Shown here piece after piece: positions 53,199 through 62,840 of a stretch of 64,000 bases of DNA. Location: positions 248,001-312,000 of the forward strand of contig CAVXWX010000004.1 in assembly GCA_963765555.1 (NCBI GenBank). Reading direction: 5' to 3'. The first letter of the stretch is position 1, and each line of letters starts with the position of its first letter. The stretch comes from JL08 sp963765555. GTDB taxonomy: Bacteria; Pseudomonadota; Alphaproteobacteria; Rhodobacterales; Rhodobacteraceae. The notes under the pieces were generated by a model that saw nothing but the letters and a program-made list of their open reading frames with translations, made no database searches and was not told the origin of the DNA. A program made the translations under genes and the position numbers.

Positions 53199-54833
53199 AT
53201 GAAAAAGAACATCCTTTTCATTATGTACGACCAGTTGCGCCATGATTATCTGGGTTGCGCGGGTCACCCGACGATCAAAACGCCGCATATGGATGCGCTG
53301 GCGGCGCGCGGGGTGCGGTTTACCAACGCCTATGTGCAATCGCCGGTGTGCGGGCCATCGCGGATGTCGACCTATACGGGGCGCTATGTGCAGTCGCACG
53401 GGGCGGCCTATAACGGCTTTCCGTTGCGGGTGGGCGAGATCACATTGGGCGATCATCTGCGCGCTGCCGGTCTGGGCTGCTGGCTGATCGGGAAAACCCA
53501 TATGAGGGCCGATGCCGCCGGAATGGCGCGGCTGGGCCTGACAGCGGACAGCGTGATCGGCGCGCGGCAGGCCGAATGCGGGTTTGACGTCTGGGAACGC
53601 GATGACGGGTTATGGGCCAGCGGCCCGCACGGCCCCTATGATGACAAACGCAGCCCCTATAACGAATACCTGAAGCGACAGGGCTATGCGGGTGAAAACC
53701 CGTGGGCGGATTTTGCCAATGCAGGGGCGGACGGGGATGATCTGGCCAGTGGCTGGTTCATGCAGAACGCCGCCAAACCGGCGAATATCAAGGAACAGGA
53801 CAGCGAAACGCCGTGGCTGACGCGACGGGCAATGGCGTTTCTGGATCAGGCGCAGGGGCCGTGGTGCGCGCATGTGTCGTTTATCAAGCCGCACTGGCCC
53901 TATATCGTGCCCGCGCCCTATCACGATATGTACGGCGCGGGCGATGTGGTTCCGGTGCTGCGAGACCCGTGCGAACGGGACAACCCGCATCCGGTTTACC
54001 GGGCGTTTATGGACAGCCGTGTTGGCCAAAGCTTTGCCCGCGCCGCGGTGCGCGATGTGGTGATCCCCGCCTATATGGGGCTGATTTCGCAATGTGATGA
54101 CCAGTTGGGTGTGTTGCTGGCCCATCTGAAGGCGACGGGGCAGGACAAGGACACGGTGATCGTGCTGACATCGGATCATGGTGATTATCTGGGCGATCAC
54201 TGGATGGGCGAGAAGGATCTGTTTCACGACCCGTCGGTGCGGGTGCCGCTGATTGTCTGTGATCCGTCCCCCGAGGCGGACGCGACACGCGGCACGACCT
54301 GCGATGCGCTGGTGGAATCAATTGATCTGGCGGCGACGTTCATTGATATCGCAGGCGCGGATGTGCCGCGCCATATCGTCGAGGGGCGGTCCTTGCGCCC
54401 GTTTCTGACGGGCGAGGGGCCGGCGCAGTGGCGCGATTACGTGATCAGCGAATATGATTATTCGAAATCACCGATACGGGCGGATCTGGGCGTGGCGATC
54501 CGCGATGCGCGCCTGTTCATGGTGGCCGATCATCGCTGGAAGCTGATCCATGCCGAAGGCGGGTTTCGCCCGATGCTGTTTGATCGCGAAACCGATCCGC
54601 AGGAATTTCACGATCTTGGGGGCAGCGCGAACCACGCGGACATTATCGCGATGATGTATGCCCGTCTTGCCGAATGGGCGCGCCGCCCGTCGCAGCGGGT
54701 GACAATCAGCGATGCCCAGATCGAGGCCGCCACCGGCACCGGTGACGAGGTGGGTATTTTGCTGGGGGCCTTTGCACCCGAAGACGTCGCGCCGGATGTG
54801 GCCGCCGTCTACCAGGGCAAAATTCCGGATTAG
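53199..54833 (+). CDS. sulfatase / alkaline phosphatase superfamily hydrolase
   Basis: A 544-residue cytoplasmic-type sulfatase without a signal peptide. It starts MKKNILFIMYDQLRHDYLG with metal-binding Asp11. The formylglycine site is C51-G-P-S-R in VCGPSRMSTYTGRY, and the second metal site is VLTSDHGDYLGDHWMGEKDL. The core CxPSR plus GEKDLFHDPSVRVP resembles aryl/choline sulfatases and phosphonate monoester hydrolases, and the exact substrate cannot be assigned. The ATG at 53199 is chosen; a GTG at 53181 touches the end of the tRNA-Leu region. No anaerobic maturase gene is close by. The stop overlaps the convergent metG stop by four bases. Confidence 0.88.
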   Translation: MKKNILFIMYDQLRHDYLGCAGHPTIKTPHMDALAARGVRFTNAYVQSPVCGPSRMSTYTGRYVQSHGAAYNGFPLRVGEITLGDHLRAAGLGCWLIGKTHMRADAAGMARLGLTADSVIGARQAECGFDVWERDDGLWASGPHGPYDDKRSPYNEYLKRQGYAGENPWADFANAGADGDDLASGWFMQNAAKPANIKEQDSETPWLTRRAMAFLDQAQGPWCAHVSFIKPHWPYIVPAPYHDMYGAGDVVPVLRDPCERDNPHPVYRAFMDSRVGQSFARAAVRDVVIPAYMGLISQCDDQLGVLLAHLKATGQDKDTVIVLTSDHGDYLGDHWMGEKDLFHDPSVRVPLIVCDPSPEADATRGTTCDALVESIDLAATFIDIAGADVPRHIVEGRSLRPFLTGEGPAQWRDYVISEYDYSKSPIRADLGVAIRDARLFMVADHRWKLIHAEGGFRPMLFDRETDPQEFHDLGGSANHADIIAMMYARLAEWARRPSQRVTISDAQIEAATGTGDEVGILLGAFAPEDVAPDVAAVYQGKIPD

Positions 54834-56550
54834 GTGCGGATGCCCGCAAACCGCTGCTGCCAGTCTTCGCGGTCTTCATCGCTGATCTTGGCGAACAACA
54901 CGTCCGGTACCTCGAACACATGGCCCGCTTGCAGGGTGGCCAGTGCAGCATCGACATCTTCGGGCCAATCGAACCGGTCCAGCTTCATCGACGCCAGCAT
55001 GGATGCGCTGGCATCGGGGATGAACGGCGCGCTTAACACCGCATAAATCGGGATCAGGTTAAGGGCGAGGCGGGTTTGCGCGGCGGCCTGTGCGGGATCG
55101 GTTTTGAAGGTGCTCCACGGGGCGGCGGATTGCAGGTATTCGTTGCCCAGCGACCCAGATCGCGCGCAGTTCCTGTGCCGATTTGCGCACCTCCATCGCT
55201 TCCATAAATCCTTCATAGGCGCGGATGCGGGTTGTCAGATCGGCAATCAGGGTCTGTTTCGGCAGGGCCATATGTGCCGCCTTCGGGCACAACCTCGCCA
55301 AATTTGGAGCGGCAGAATTTGGTGATGCGGCTGACGAAATTGCCCAGCACATCGGCCAGATCCTTGTTCACCGACACCTGGAAATTGTCCCATGTGAATT
55401 CGCTGTCGGATGATTCCGGCGCGTGCGACAGCAGCCACCAGCGCCAGTAGTCAGCGGGCAGGATGTCCAACGCCTGATCCATGAAAATGCCGCGCCCCTG
55501 GCTGGTGCTGAACTGGCCGCCGTCATAGTTGAGGTAATTGAACGATTTCAGATGATCGACCAGCTTCCACGGCTCGCCCGACCCGAGGATCGTGGCCGGA
55601 AAGCTGAGCGTGTGGAAGGGCACGTTGTCCTTGCCCATGAACTGGGTATAGCGCACATCTTGCGCGCCTTTGTCGGTGCGCCACCAGCTTTGCCAATCCG
55701 CTTCGGATTTGCCATTGGCCTCGGCCCATTCGCCTGCGCAGGCGATATATTCGATCGGGGCGTCGAACCAGACATAGAACACCTTGCCCTCCATCCCGGG
55801 CCAGTCCTGATCGCCGCGTTTGACGGGAATGCCCCAATCCAGATCGCGGGTGATCCCGCGATCCTGCAAGCCGTCGCCGTCATGCAGCCATTTCTTGGCG
55901 ATGGATGTGGTCAGGACCGGCCAGTCGGTTTTGCTGTCGATCCATTTGTCCAGATCGTCCTTGAGCGCGGACTGGCGCAGGTAGAGATGTTTGGTTTCGC
56001 GCACCTCAAGATCGGTCGAGCCGGAAATGGCGCTGCGCGGATCGATCAGATCGGTCGGGTCGAGTTGCTTGGTGCAGTTTTCGCACTGGTCGCCGCGCGC
56101 CTTGTCGTACCCGCAATTGGGGCAGGTGCCTTCGATGTAACGATCGGGCAGAAACCGCCCGTCGGCAACGGAATAGACCTGTTTTTCCGACACTTCGCGG
56201 ATCAGCCCGTTATCGGCCAGTTTGCCGGCGAAATGCTGGGTCAGCGCATGGTTTTGCGGGCTGGAGGACCGCCCGAAATGATCAAAGCTGAGGCGGAAAC
56301 CCTTGGCGATATCGGCCTGAACGGTGTGCATTTCAGCGCAATATTCGGCGACCGGTTTGCCGGCCTTGGCTGCGGCCAGTTCGGCAGGGGTGCCGTGTTC
56401 GTCGGTGGCGCATAGAAACAGGACTTCGTTGCCGCGTCCGCGCTGATAGCGGGCATAAAGATCGGCAGGCAGTTGGGTGCCGACCAGATTGCCCAGATGT
56501 TTGATCCCGTTGATGTAGGGAATGGCGGAGGTGATCAGGTGACGGGTCAT
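54830..56550 (-). CDS. metG: methionyl-tRNA synthetase (two frameshifts)
   Basis: About 572 residues when repaired. The N-terminus has ITSAIPYINGIKHLGNLVG (HIGH-equivalent HLGN), then FLCATDEHGTP, a CPNCGYDKARGDQCENCTKQ zinc knuckle and the KMSKS-equivalent FSTSQGRGIFMDQALD. The anticodon-binding helices include FVSRITKFCRSKFGEVVP. An extra C near 55,268 and an extra G near 55,157 put the segments IADLTTRIRAYEGFMEAMEV and NEYLQSAAPWSTFKTD in other frames. The protein is essential in bacteria unless a second copy exists, so these breaks are probably sequence errors. The KMSKS lysines are replaced by STSQGRG, which is seen in the alphaproteobacterial long form. Confidence 0.9.
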
Positions 56551-56609
56551 AAAGGTGCCTTTGGTTCGAAGCTTGCGCAGCTTTAGCCCAAGGGGATTGC
56601 CATGACCAG

Positions 56610-57851
56610 TCAGTCCGTTCGTGATGTCTTCAGAGGTTTGCGGCTGCGCCCGAACAGCCGCCCGATGGTAAAGGACGTGCGCGGCGTCGCAACAAAGGTT
56701 GTCCGGTCTGTCGGGGCCGCGCGCCGCCGCATCCGGATAAAGCCAAAGACGACCAAGGCCAGATGCCCCACGGAAATCATCGTGAACAGGGCCCCCGGCC
56801 CGAAGGCCTCGATCAGGACCGACGCGAACAGCGGGGCGGCAATCGCGCCAAGCGCATAGAAAAACATCAACGCAGCCGACAGCTCGACCCGTTCTGAATT
56901 GTCCGCAAAATCATGGGCGTGGGCGGCGGCGACCGAATAGATCGGAAATGTGGTCAGCCCGAACAGACCGGCCGACAGCATGATCGCGGTGGTGCCATAG
57001 CCGCTGCTGGCCACGGTCACGGCGCAACTGACCATGGCCGCCACCGACAGCCAGATCAGCACCCAGCGCCGATCATATTTGTCGGCCAGCCAGCCGACCG
57101 GAATTTGCGCCACTGCCCCGCCCAGAACAAAGGCCGCCAGAAACCATGCGATTTGCCCCACGCTGAGGCCGACGCCCTGCCCGTAAACCGGGCCAACCAT
57201 GCGGAAGGAGGCGCTGGACAGGGCCGACACGACCACCGCGGCGGCCGCCAATGGCGACAGATGGATGGCCAGCATCGGGCGCAACCGTGCCGCGCGGGGC
57301 GTTTCGGGTTGTTGTTTCGTGGTCAGCGTCAGCGGGATCAGGGCGGCGCAGCAGATAATGGCCAGCAGGTTGTAGGACACATAGCTGGCGGGCGCGAGCA
57401 CCCCGATGATCAGCTGCGCGCCCAGCGATCCGGTGGTGTCGACCACACGGTAGATGCCCATTGCGCGCCCGCGCGTTTCATTGGTGACCTTGGCCTGCAG
57501 CCATGCTTCGACCACGGTGTAACATCCGGCCACGCAAAAGCCCGACATGATACGCATCACGACCCAGGCATAGGGGTTCACAACCAGCATATGCGCCAGC
57601 AGACCGATCGCGCCGATGGCGGTAAAGGCCGCAAAGGCGCGGCTGTGGCCAACGGTGCCCAAAACCCGCGGCGCCCACCAGCAACCGATAAAGAAGCCGA
57701 AGAAATGCGCCGAGCCGAGCAGACCGATTTCTTCGGTCGAAAACCCCAGTTCAAGCCCGGAAAGCGCATCCAGCGGGCCAACGCCCCCCGTCGACAGCTG
57801 TAACAATATGACCGACAGGAAGAGGGCGGCGAAGGAAATGAGCATGCGCAT
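56610..57851 (-). CDS. MFS transporter
   Basis: A 413-residue protein with twelve hydrophobic segments in two halves. It has the MFS loop motif regions HSRAFAAFTAIGAIG and GWLADKYDRRWVLIWLS (motif A, D-R-R) in the second half. The family of YcaD-like or sugar/multidrug exporters fits, with conserved VEAWLQAKVTNETRGRAMG after helix 4. The C-terminal 40 residues are basic and cytoplasmic. The substrate is unknown. It reads in the same direction as metG upstream of it, 60 bases from the metG start. Confidence 0.88.
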   Translation of the reverse strand: MRMLISFAALFLSVILLQLSTGGVGPLDALSGLELGFSTEEIGLLGSAHFFGFFIGCWWAPRVLGTVGHSRAFAAFTAIGAIGLLAHMLVVNPYAWVVMRIMSGFCVAGCYTVVEAWLQAKVTNETRGRAMGIYRVVDTTGSLGAQLIIGVLAPASYVSYNLLAIICCAALIPLTLTTKQQPETPRAARLRPMLAIHLSPLAAAAVVVSALSSASFRMVGPVYGQGVGLSVGQIAWFLAAFVLGGAVAQIPVGWLADKYDRRWVLIWLSVAAMVSCAVTVASSGYGTTAIMLSAGLFGLTTFPIYSVAAAHAHDFADNSERVELSAALMFFYALGAIAAPLFASVLIEAFGPGALFTMISVGHLALVVFGFIRMRRRAAPTDRTTFVATPRTSFTIGRLFGRSRKPLKTSRTD

Positions 57852-57933
57852 GGGTCGTTAGCACCATTCTTTGATGGCCTGCGCTTGTTCTAATTCGACG
57901 GTATGGGGTCGTTTTTCGGGGTTCGGGCCATCA

Positions 57934-58536
57934 TTAACGCTGCGCCTGAATGCGGGCGACAATATCAAGCCGCACTTCGTCGCCCACAAGATCTGCGTAT
58001 CCTGTGGCCCCGAAATCGGAACGCCGCACCGCGCCCGTCAGGCGGATGGTCAGATTGCTCAGGTCGTCGGGGGCGCTGCCCTGCATGCGAAACAGGCTGG
58101 CCTGAAAGGTGGCAGGACGGGTCACGCCGCGCATGGTGATGTTGCCATCAATGCGCGCGCCGTTGGACAGGCGGCCATCGGCGCCAAGATGGATGGCTGT
58201 GGCGACAAAGCGGATCGTGGGAAATTGTCTGGCATCCAGAACCGATGGCGCTTTGAGCGCGTCGGTGGCAAAGATCAGGCCCGTACGTGCCTTTTCAACG
58301 CTGACCTGCACGTCAACTTTGGCGCTGCGCAGGTTTTCGGGGTCAATGACCAGATCGGCCTGGCTGACGGGCATGGTGCCTTTTTGTTCGGCACCGTTCA
58401 GGACATAGATAAACCCGACCTGTGACACGCTTTGATCAAGGGCGTAGCGGCTGGGCGCTGCGGTGGTCATTGCGGTGCCAAGTACCAAAACCACAAGGGC
58501 GTGCAGGAGGATGCGGGCGTTTGAGCGGTGTGTCAT
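57934..58536 (-). CDS. YceI family periplasmic protein
   Basis: A 200-residue exported protein with a signal peptide to about residue 27 (VLVLGTAMTTAAPS) and a YceI lipocalin-like barrel. Typical strands are YALDQSVSQVGFIYVLNGAE, KVDVQVSVEKARTG, FPTIRFVATAIHLG, GNITMRGVTRPATF and TGAVRRSDFGATGY. YceI proteins bind polyprenoid or amide lipids in the periplasm. It lies downstream of imuA on the same strand, 49 bases away, and might be co-transcribed. Confidence 0.9.
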   Translation of the reverse strand: MTHRSNARILLHALVVLVLGTAMTTAAPSRYALDQSVSQVGFIYVLNGAEQKGTMPVSQADLVIDPENLRSAKVDVQVSVEKARTGLIFATDALKAPSVLDARQFPTIRFVATAIHLGADGRLSNGARIDGNITMRGVTRPATFQASLFRMQGSAPDDLSNLTIRLTGAVRRSDFGATGYADLVGDEVRLDIVARIQAQR

Positions 58537-58585
58537 TCCTTATGATACGGCATTGCGCGGCAATTGGGTCTTTTTTCTGCTGTGA

Positions 58586-59203
58586 TCACAGCACTTTGAT
58601 GCCAAGAGCGGGTGTTGTTTCCTGTGCGCCCTTGGCAGGTGCTGTGATCTGCCAGCTTTGTGGCGGTGCGGTGCGCGCGCGCCGCCGTTCCAGATGCCAG
58701 AGCGTGTCTGTCGCGCTGTGGCGGGGGGCCATGTGCCAGCGGCTTTCGACGCCGGGCGCGCCGCCATCTGCGGGGGTCAGCAACAGGCCCAAGGGTGCGC
58801 CCATACCGGCCTGTGCACCGGTTTGCGCCGCCAGATGCATGCGCCGCACTGCCGTCAGGCCCGGCGGACCGGGCACATCACCCACCACCAGCGGGGTGGC
58901 CCCGCTGCGCAACGCCTCTTCCATCGTCCACAGGATGTCTTCGGCGCGGCGCGGGTGCACAAAGATCAGACGCCCGGGGTTGAGAAAGGGGCGCACCCCG
59001 TCCGCGTGCAGCCCGTTGGGGGCCCAATCGGGTGCGATCCACAAAACCGGCCCCTTGGTCTGGGCCGCGCACCAGAGCGCAAAGGTGTGGCGGGCTGCGC
59101 CGCACACCTCGTGCAGGCGGGCAAGTCGCAAGGACAGCTGCCCCAGCAGGGTCAGTGCCGGCGGGGCCGTGTTCGGGGCGCGCGAAAGCAGGGTTTCCAT
59201 CAT
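58586..59203 (-). CDS. imuA: ImuA-like SOS mutagenesis protein
   Basis: A 205-residue RecA-like protein of the ImuA type. It begins METLLSRAPN and has LHEVCGAARHTFALWCAAQT at the position of the RecA Walker region, VLWIAPDWAPNGLHADG, RLIFVHPRRAEDILWTMEEA and PGPPGLTAVRRMHLAA. ImuA works with ImuB and DnaE2 in error-prone repair. A LexA box lies just upstream. The usual imuB and dnaE2 genes do not follow; YceI is next. Whether an unlinked imuB-dnaE2 exists elsewhere cannot be seen. Confidence 0.82.
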   Translation of the reverse strand: MMETLLSRAPNTAPPALTLLGQLSLRLARLHEVCGAARHTFALWCAAQTKGPVLWIAPDWAPNGLHADGVRPFLNPGRLIFVHPRRAEDILWTMEEALRSGATPLVVGDVPGPPGLTAVRRMHLAAQTGAQAGMGAPLGLLLTPADGGAPGVESRWHMAPRHSATDTLWHLERRRARTAPPQSWQITAPAKGAQETTPALGIKVL

Positions 59204-59219
59204 GGCGTTACATTAGTAT

Positions 59220-59234
59220 GTTCTTTATTTGTTC
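59220..59234 (-). promoter_or_regulatory. LexA (SOS) box upstream of imuA
   Basis: GTTC-TTTATTT-GTTC is a perfect match to the alphaproteobacterial LexA box GTTC-N7-GTTC. It is 17 bases from the imuA start and 82 bases from the divergent aldo/keto reductase gene. It marks imuA as SOS-regulated. Confidence 0.9.
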
Positions 59235-59315
59235 TCAATCAAAAAGCGGCGCGCGCCTTGCCCCTGCGGATCGGGCTGTTAGGGTGGCGCGACAGAAAAA
59301 TCCGAAAGGTTTACC

Positions 59316-60359
59316 ATGAAGATGAAGCCGTTGGGCCGAACAGGCCTTGCCGTGTCCGAACTGTGTCTGGGATCAATGACATGGGGCACACAAAACACGC
59401 CAGCCGAAGGTCACGCCCAGATTGACCGCGCGCTGGAGCGGGGGGTGAATTTCATCGATACGGCCGAAATGTACCCCGTTAACCCCGTGAGCAAGGAGAC
59501 GGTGGGCCGCACCGAGGACATTATCGGGCAATGGGTCGCATCATCGGGGCGGCGAGATCAGGTGATCCTTGCGACCAAACATTCCGGCGAGGGGCTGGGA
59601 TATGTGCGCGATGGCGCGCCGATCTCATCCAAGACAATTCCCGACACGATTGCCGGATCGCTGAAGCGGCTGAACACCGATTACATCGATCTGTACCAGT
59701 TTCACTGGCCCAATCGCGGATCCTATATGTTTCGCAAGAACTGGACCTATGATCCGTCGGGCCAGAACAAGGCCGACACGCTGGCCCATATGGAAGACGC
59801 GCTGGGCGCGTTACAGCGCGAGGTGGAAAAGGGCACGATCCGCGCCTTTGGCCTGTCCAACGAAAGCGCGTGGGGTACGGCGCAGTGGTTGCGCCTGTCC
59901 GAAGACAAAGGGTTGCCGCGTGTCGCGTCGATCCAGAACGAATATTCGCTGCTGTGCCGGATGTATGACACCGATCTCGCGGAACTGAGCGTCAACGAGG
60001 ATGTCGGTCTGCTGGCGTTTTCACCGCTGGCGGCGGGATTGCTGAGCGGGAAATACCAGAACGGTGCTGTGCCCGACGGATCGCGCATGTCGTTGAACGG
60101 GGATCTGGGCGGGCGCAAGACAGACCGCGCCTTTGCAGCTGTGGACCTTTATCTGGGCATTGCGCAAAAACACGGGCTGGATCCGGTGCAGATGGCGCTG
60201 GCGTGGTGCGCCACGCGCCCGTTCATGGGATCGGTGATTTTTGGCGCAACCACGATGGATCAACTGGATCTGGCGCTGGGGGCCGCGGATGTGACGCTGG
60301 ATAAAGAGGTGCTGGCCGAGATCGATGCGGCCCAACGCCAGTGTCCGATGCCGTATTGA
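59316..60359 (+). CDS. aldo/keto reductase (Tas-like)
   Basis: A 347-residue NADPH-dependent reductase with an aldo/keto reductase barrel. It starts MKMKPLGRTGLAVSELCLGS, has NFIDTAEMYPVNP with catalytic Asp and Tyr, ILATKHSG with the lysine and DLYQFHWPNRG with the histidine. FSPLAAGLLSGKYQNG and VIFGATTMDQLDLALG form the cofactor pocket. The DTAEMYPVNP sequence and the length of 347 are close to E. coli Tas. The physiological carbonyl substrate is unknown. It is divergent from imuA across the LexA box. Confidence 0.92.
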   Translation: MKMKPLGRTGLAVSELCLGSMTWGTQNTPAEGHAQIDRALERGVNFIDTAEMYPVNPVSKETVGRTEDIIGQWVASSGRRDQVILATKHSGEGLGYVRDGAPISSKTIPDTIAGSLKRLNTDYIDLYQFHWPNRGSYMFRKNWTYDPSGQNKADTLAHMEDALGALQREVEKGTIRAFGLSNESAWGTAQWLRLSEDKGLPRVASIQNEYSLLCRMYDTDLAELSVNEDVGLLAFSPLAAGLLSGKYQNGAVPDGSRMSLNGDLGGRKTDRAFAAVDLYLGIAQKHGLDPVQMALAWCATRPFMGSVIFGATTMDQLDLALGAADVTLDKEVLAEIDAAQRQCPMPY

Positions 60360-60400
60360 CGGCGGGATTTCCGTATTTCCGGCAAAAAGAAGCGCGGGGC

Positions 60401-61363
60401 TTATGCAGAGCGCAGGCGCCGCGCGCTTTGGCCGTAGCTTGATTTGAAGGCGCGTGAAAAGCTGGATTGCGAGGCAAATCCGCAGGCCAGCGCGATGTCG
60501 TTCAACGGCTCTGATGTGGCGGTGACGCGGCGGTAGGCTTCGGCCAGACGCAAGGACAGGAAATAGGATTTGGGCGTTGTGCCCAACCGCGCGCGAAACT
60601 GGAGTTCCAGCGATCGTGTGCTGACGCCCAGACGGCGCGCGATCTGCGGGATCGGCATCGGGGAATCAAGATGGTCTTCCATCAGGGCATTGGCCCGCGC
60701 CGTCAGGGTGTTGTGACGGGCCGAGATGCGGCGGCTTTGCGGGCGGTTGGCATCCCCGACCGGATCGTAAATGAACGATGTCGTGACCTTTTCGGCCAGC
60801 GTGGTGCCGAACCGGCCCGCAATCAGGGACAGCATCAGATCAATAGTGGGGGCGGCCCCACCACTGGTGATCCGCGGGCCGTCGATGCAATAGCGACTGC
60901 GTTCCACTTTGATCTGGGGAAAGCGGTGGGCAAAAGCATCATGGTCTTCCCAGTGCATGGTGGCGTGATGCCCATCAAGCAGCCCCGCACCCGCAAGTAG
61001 CCAAGGGCCGCCATCGATCCCTGCCAGAGTAGAGCCCGCACGCGCCAGACGGCGCAAGCTGGCCCGCAGGTTGGGGGTATCATGACTGGCCAGATTGAAT
61101 CCGGCGATCACCAGTAAAAGATCGGGGGGTGTGACGTGGGCAATGGCGTCACCGGGGACGTGCACGCCGCTGGTGAGCAAGGCCGGATTGCCGGCAGCGG
61201 TGGCATAGGTCCAGTCAAACAGGCGCTTGCGCGCCTGCCGGTTGGCGGCGCGCATCGGATCAACGGCGGCGGCAAAGGACAAAGTGTTGCTGTCATCCAG
61301 AACCAGAACCGAAATGCGCAGCGGTTCTGGGTTGGGCAGGAAGATATTTTTTGCGGAAATCAT
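60401..61363 (-). CDS. cdhR: GlxA/CdhR-type AraC family regulator of carnitine genes
   Basis: A 320-residue regulator starting MISAKNIFLPNPEPLRISVL. A DJ-1/PfpI-like N-terminal domain (about 13-200) has VLDDSNTLSFAAAVDPMRAA and GIDGGPWLLAGAGLLDG. The C-terminal AraC domain has PIPQIARRLGVSTRSLELQF and DIALACGFASQSSFSRAFK. This two-domain form is that of GlxA/CdhR/GbdR regulators. Divergence from the carnitine catabolic genes makes a CdhR-like activator role likely. The frame extends 29 codons upstream, but those overlap the promoter. Confidence 0.88.
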   Translation of the reverse strand: MISAKNIFLPNPEPLRISVLVLDDSNTLSFAAAVDPMRAANRQARKRLFDWTYATAAGNPALLTSGVHVPGDAIAHVTPPDLLLVIAGFNLASHDTPNLRASLRRLARAGSTLAGIDGGPWLLAGAGLLDGHHATMHWEDHDAFAHRFPQIKVERSRYCIDGPRITSGGAAPTIDLMLSLIAGRFGTTLAEKVTTSFIYDPVGDANRPQSRRISARHNTLTARANALMEDHLDSPMPIPQIARRLGVSTRSLELQFRARLGTTPKSYFLSLRLAEAYRRVTATSEPLNDIALACGFASQSSFSRAFKSSYGQSARRLRSA

Positions 61364-61443
61364 CAATTCGGATTCGTATATTGGAAAGTCGTTCCGCGCA
61401 AGTCGCGCCAAGATTTGCGCAGATTCGCGAAAAGGAGCGCCCC

Positions 61444-62355
61444 ATGCCACTGTCCATGAACAAAGAAGTCTTTATCACATGTGCCGTCACCGGTTCGGGC
61501 GGTACGCAGGACCGCAGCCCGCATGTTCCGCGTTCGCCGCAACAGATCGCCGACAGCGCGATTGCCGCGGCCAAGGCCGGGGCCGCAGTGGTGCATTGCC
61601 ATGTGCGGGACCCTGAAAGCGGCAAACCCAGCCGTGATCTGGCTTATTACCGCGAAGTGACCGACCGCATTCGCGATGCCGAGGTTGATGTGGTTCTGAA
61701 CCTGACGGCCGGCATGGGCGGTGACATGGTGTTCGGCCCGCCGGATGCGCCGTTTCCGCTGAACGAGGCGGCGACAGACATGATCGGCGCGAAGGAACGC
61801 GTGGCCCATGTGGCCGCCTGCCTGCCCGAGATTTGCACACTGGATTGCGGCACGATGAACTTTGCCGAAGCCGATTACGTGATGACAAACACGCCGGGTA
61901 TGTTGACAGCGATGGGCAAGATGATGACCGAACTGGGCGTAAAGCCCGAGATCGAGGCGTTTGATACCGGTCATCTGTGGTATGCCAAGCAGCTTGTCGC
62001 CGATGGTGTGCTGGAGCCCGATGCGCTGGTGCAGTTGTGCATGGGGGTGCCGTGGGGCGCGCCCGATGATCTGAACACTTTTATGGCGATGGTGAACAAT
62101 GTGCCGGACAACTGGACGTTTTCGGCCTTCGGGTTGGGGCGTAACCAGATGGCCTATGTCGCGGCAGCGGTTCTGGCGGGCGGCAACGTGCGCGTCGGGC
62201 TGGAAGACAATCTGTGGCTGGAAAAGGGCGTGCTGGCCGAAAACTGGCAACTGGTGGAGCGTGCAGGCAACATCATCGAAAACATGGGCGCGCGGGTGAT
62301 CGGCCCTGCGGAAGTGCGTGAAAAGCTGGGGCTGGTGAAGCGGGCACCCAAGTGA
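61444..62355 (+). CDS. beta-keto acid cleavage enzyme (BKACE), probable dehydrocarnitine cleavage enzyme
   Basis: A 303-residue BKACE (DUF849) protein. It has VFITCAVTGSGGTQDRSPHV, AAVVHCHVRDPESGKPSRD with the metal-binding HxH, LNLTAGMGGDMVF, LDCGTMNFAE, the EAFDTGHLWYAKQLV segment and GLEDNLWLEKGV near the end. BKACEs condense a beta-keto acid with acetyl-CoA, releasing acetoacetate. Beside L-carnitine dehydrogenase the substrate is expected to be 3-dehydrocarnitine, giving betainyl-CoA. The ATG at 61444 has AAGGAG upstream. It overlaps the next gene by four bases. Confidence 0.92.
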   Translation: MPLSMNKEVFITCAVTGSGGTQDRSPHVPRSPQQIADSAIAAAKAGAAVVHCHVRDPESGKPSRDLAYYREVTDRIRDAEVDVVLNLTAGMGGDMVFGPPDAPFPLNEAATDMIGAKERVAHVAACLPEICTLDCGTMNFAEADYVMTNTPGMLTAMGKMMTELGVKPEIEAFDTGHLWYAKQLVADGVLEPDALVQLCMGVPWGAPDDLNTFMAMVNNVPDNWTFSAFGLGRNQMAYVAAAVLAGGNVRVGLEDNLWLEKGVLAENWQLVERAGNIIENMGARVIGPAEVREKLGLVKRAPK

Positions 62356-62840
62356 TGATACGCCATGTGGCGGTAGCTGCGCTGGTTTTGGGGCTGACGG
62401 GGTGCGCGCAAGCGCCTGATATATCAGGGTTTCGTGACGTATCTGCGCCGATTGCAGCCACCACCCGGTTCGAGGCACAACGCCTTGACGGGACATGGTG
62501 GGTGCGCGCCGAATTTGCGCAGGCCCCGACGCAAGCGCGGCAGGTGCGCTATGTCTGGAACGGGGATGGCAGTTTTGACATCGGCCCGCTGGACGGTGCG
62601 CTGGTGCGCCATGATGTAAGCGAAGGCGCTCGCTGGCGGGCGTCGGGCGGCGCGCCTGAAATCTGGCTGTTATGGGTTGATACCGGCTATCGTACGGCGG
62701 CGCTGGGCACGCCGGATGGATCGTTCGGCGTGATCCTTGACCGCGGCGCAACCGGCGGCACAGACCGGATCGCGGCAGCACGCGATATTTTCGACTGGTT
62801 CGGATATGATTTAACAAAATTGCAGGAGACACAAAGATGA
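62352..62840 (+). CDS. small lipoprotein of the carnitine operon
   Basis: A 162-residue lipoprotein. The signal peptide ends in the lipobox LTGC (Cys18). The mature part is beta-rich with LDGTWWVRAEFAQAP, RYVWNGDGSFDIGPLDGAL, EIWLLWVDTGYRTAALGTPD and ARDIFDWFGYDLTKL, a layout resembling small lipocalins. It overlaps both the BKACE and the dehydrogenase genes by four bases, so it is translated with them. A role in periplasmic binding or envelope handling of carnitine-related lipids is only a guess. Confidence 0.82.
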   Translation: MMIRHVAVAALVLGLTGCAQAPDISGFRDVSAPIAATTRFEAQRLDGTWWVRAEFAQAPTQARQVRYVWNGDGSFDIGPLDGALVRHDVSEGARWRASGGAPEIWLLWVDTGYRTAALGTPDGSFGVILDRGATGGTDRIAAARDIFDWFGYDLTKLQETQR

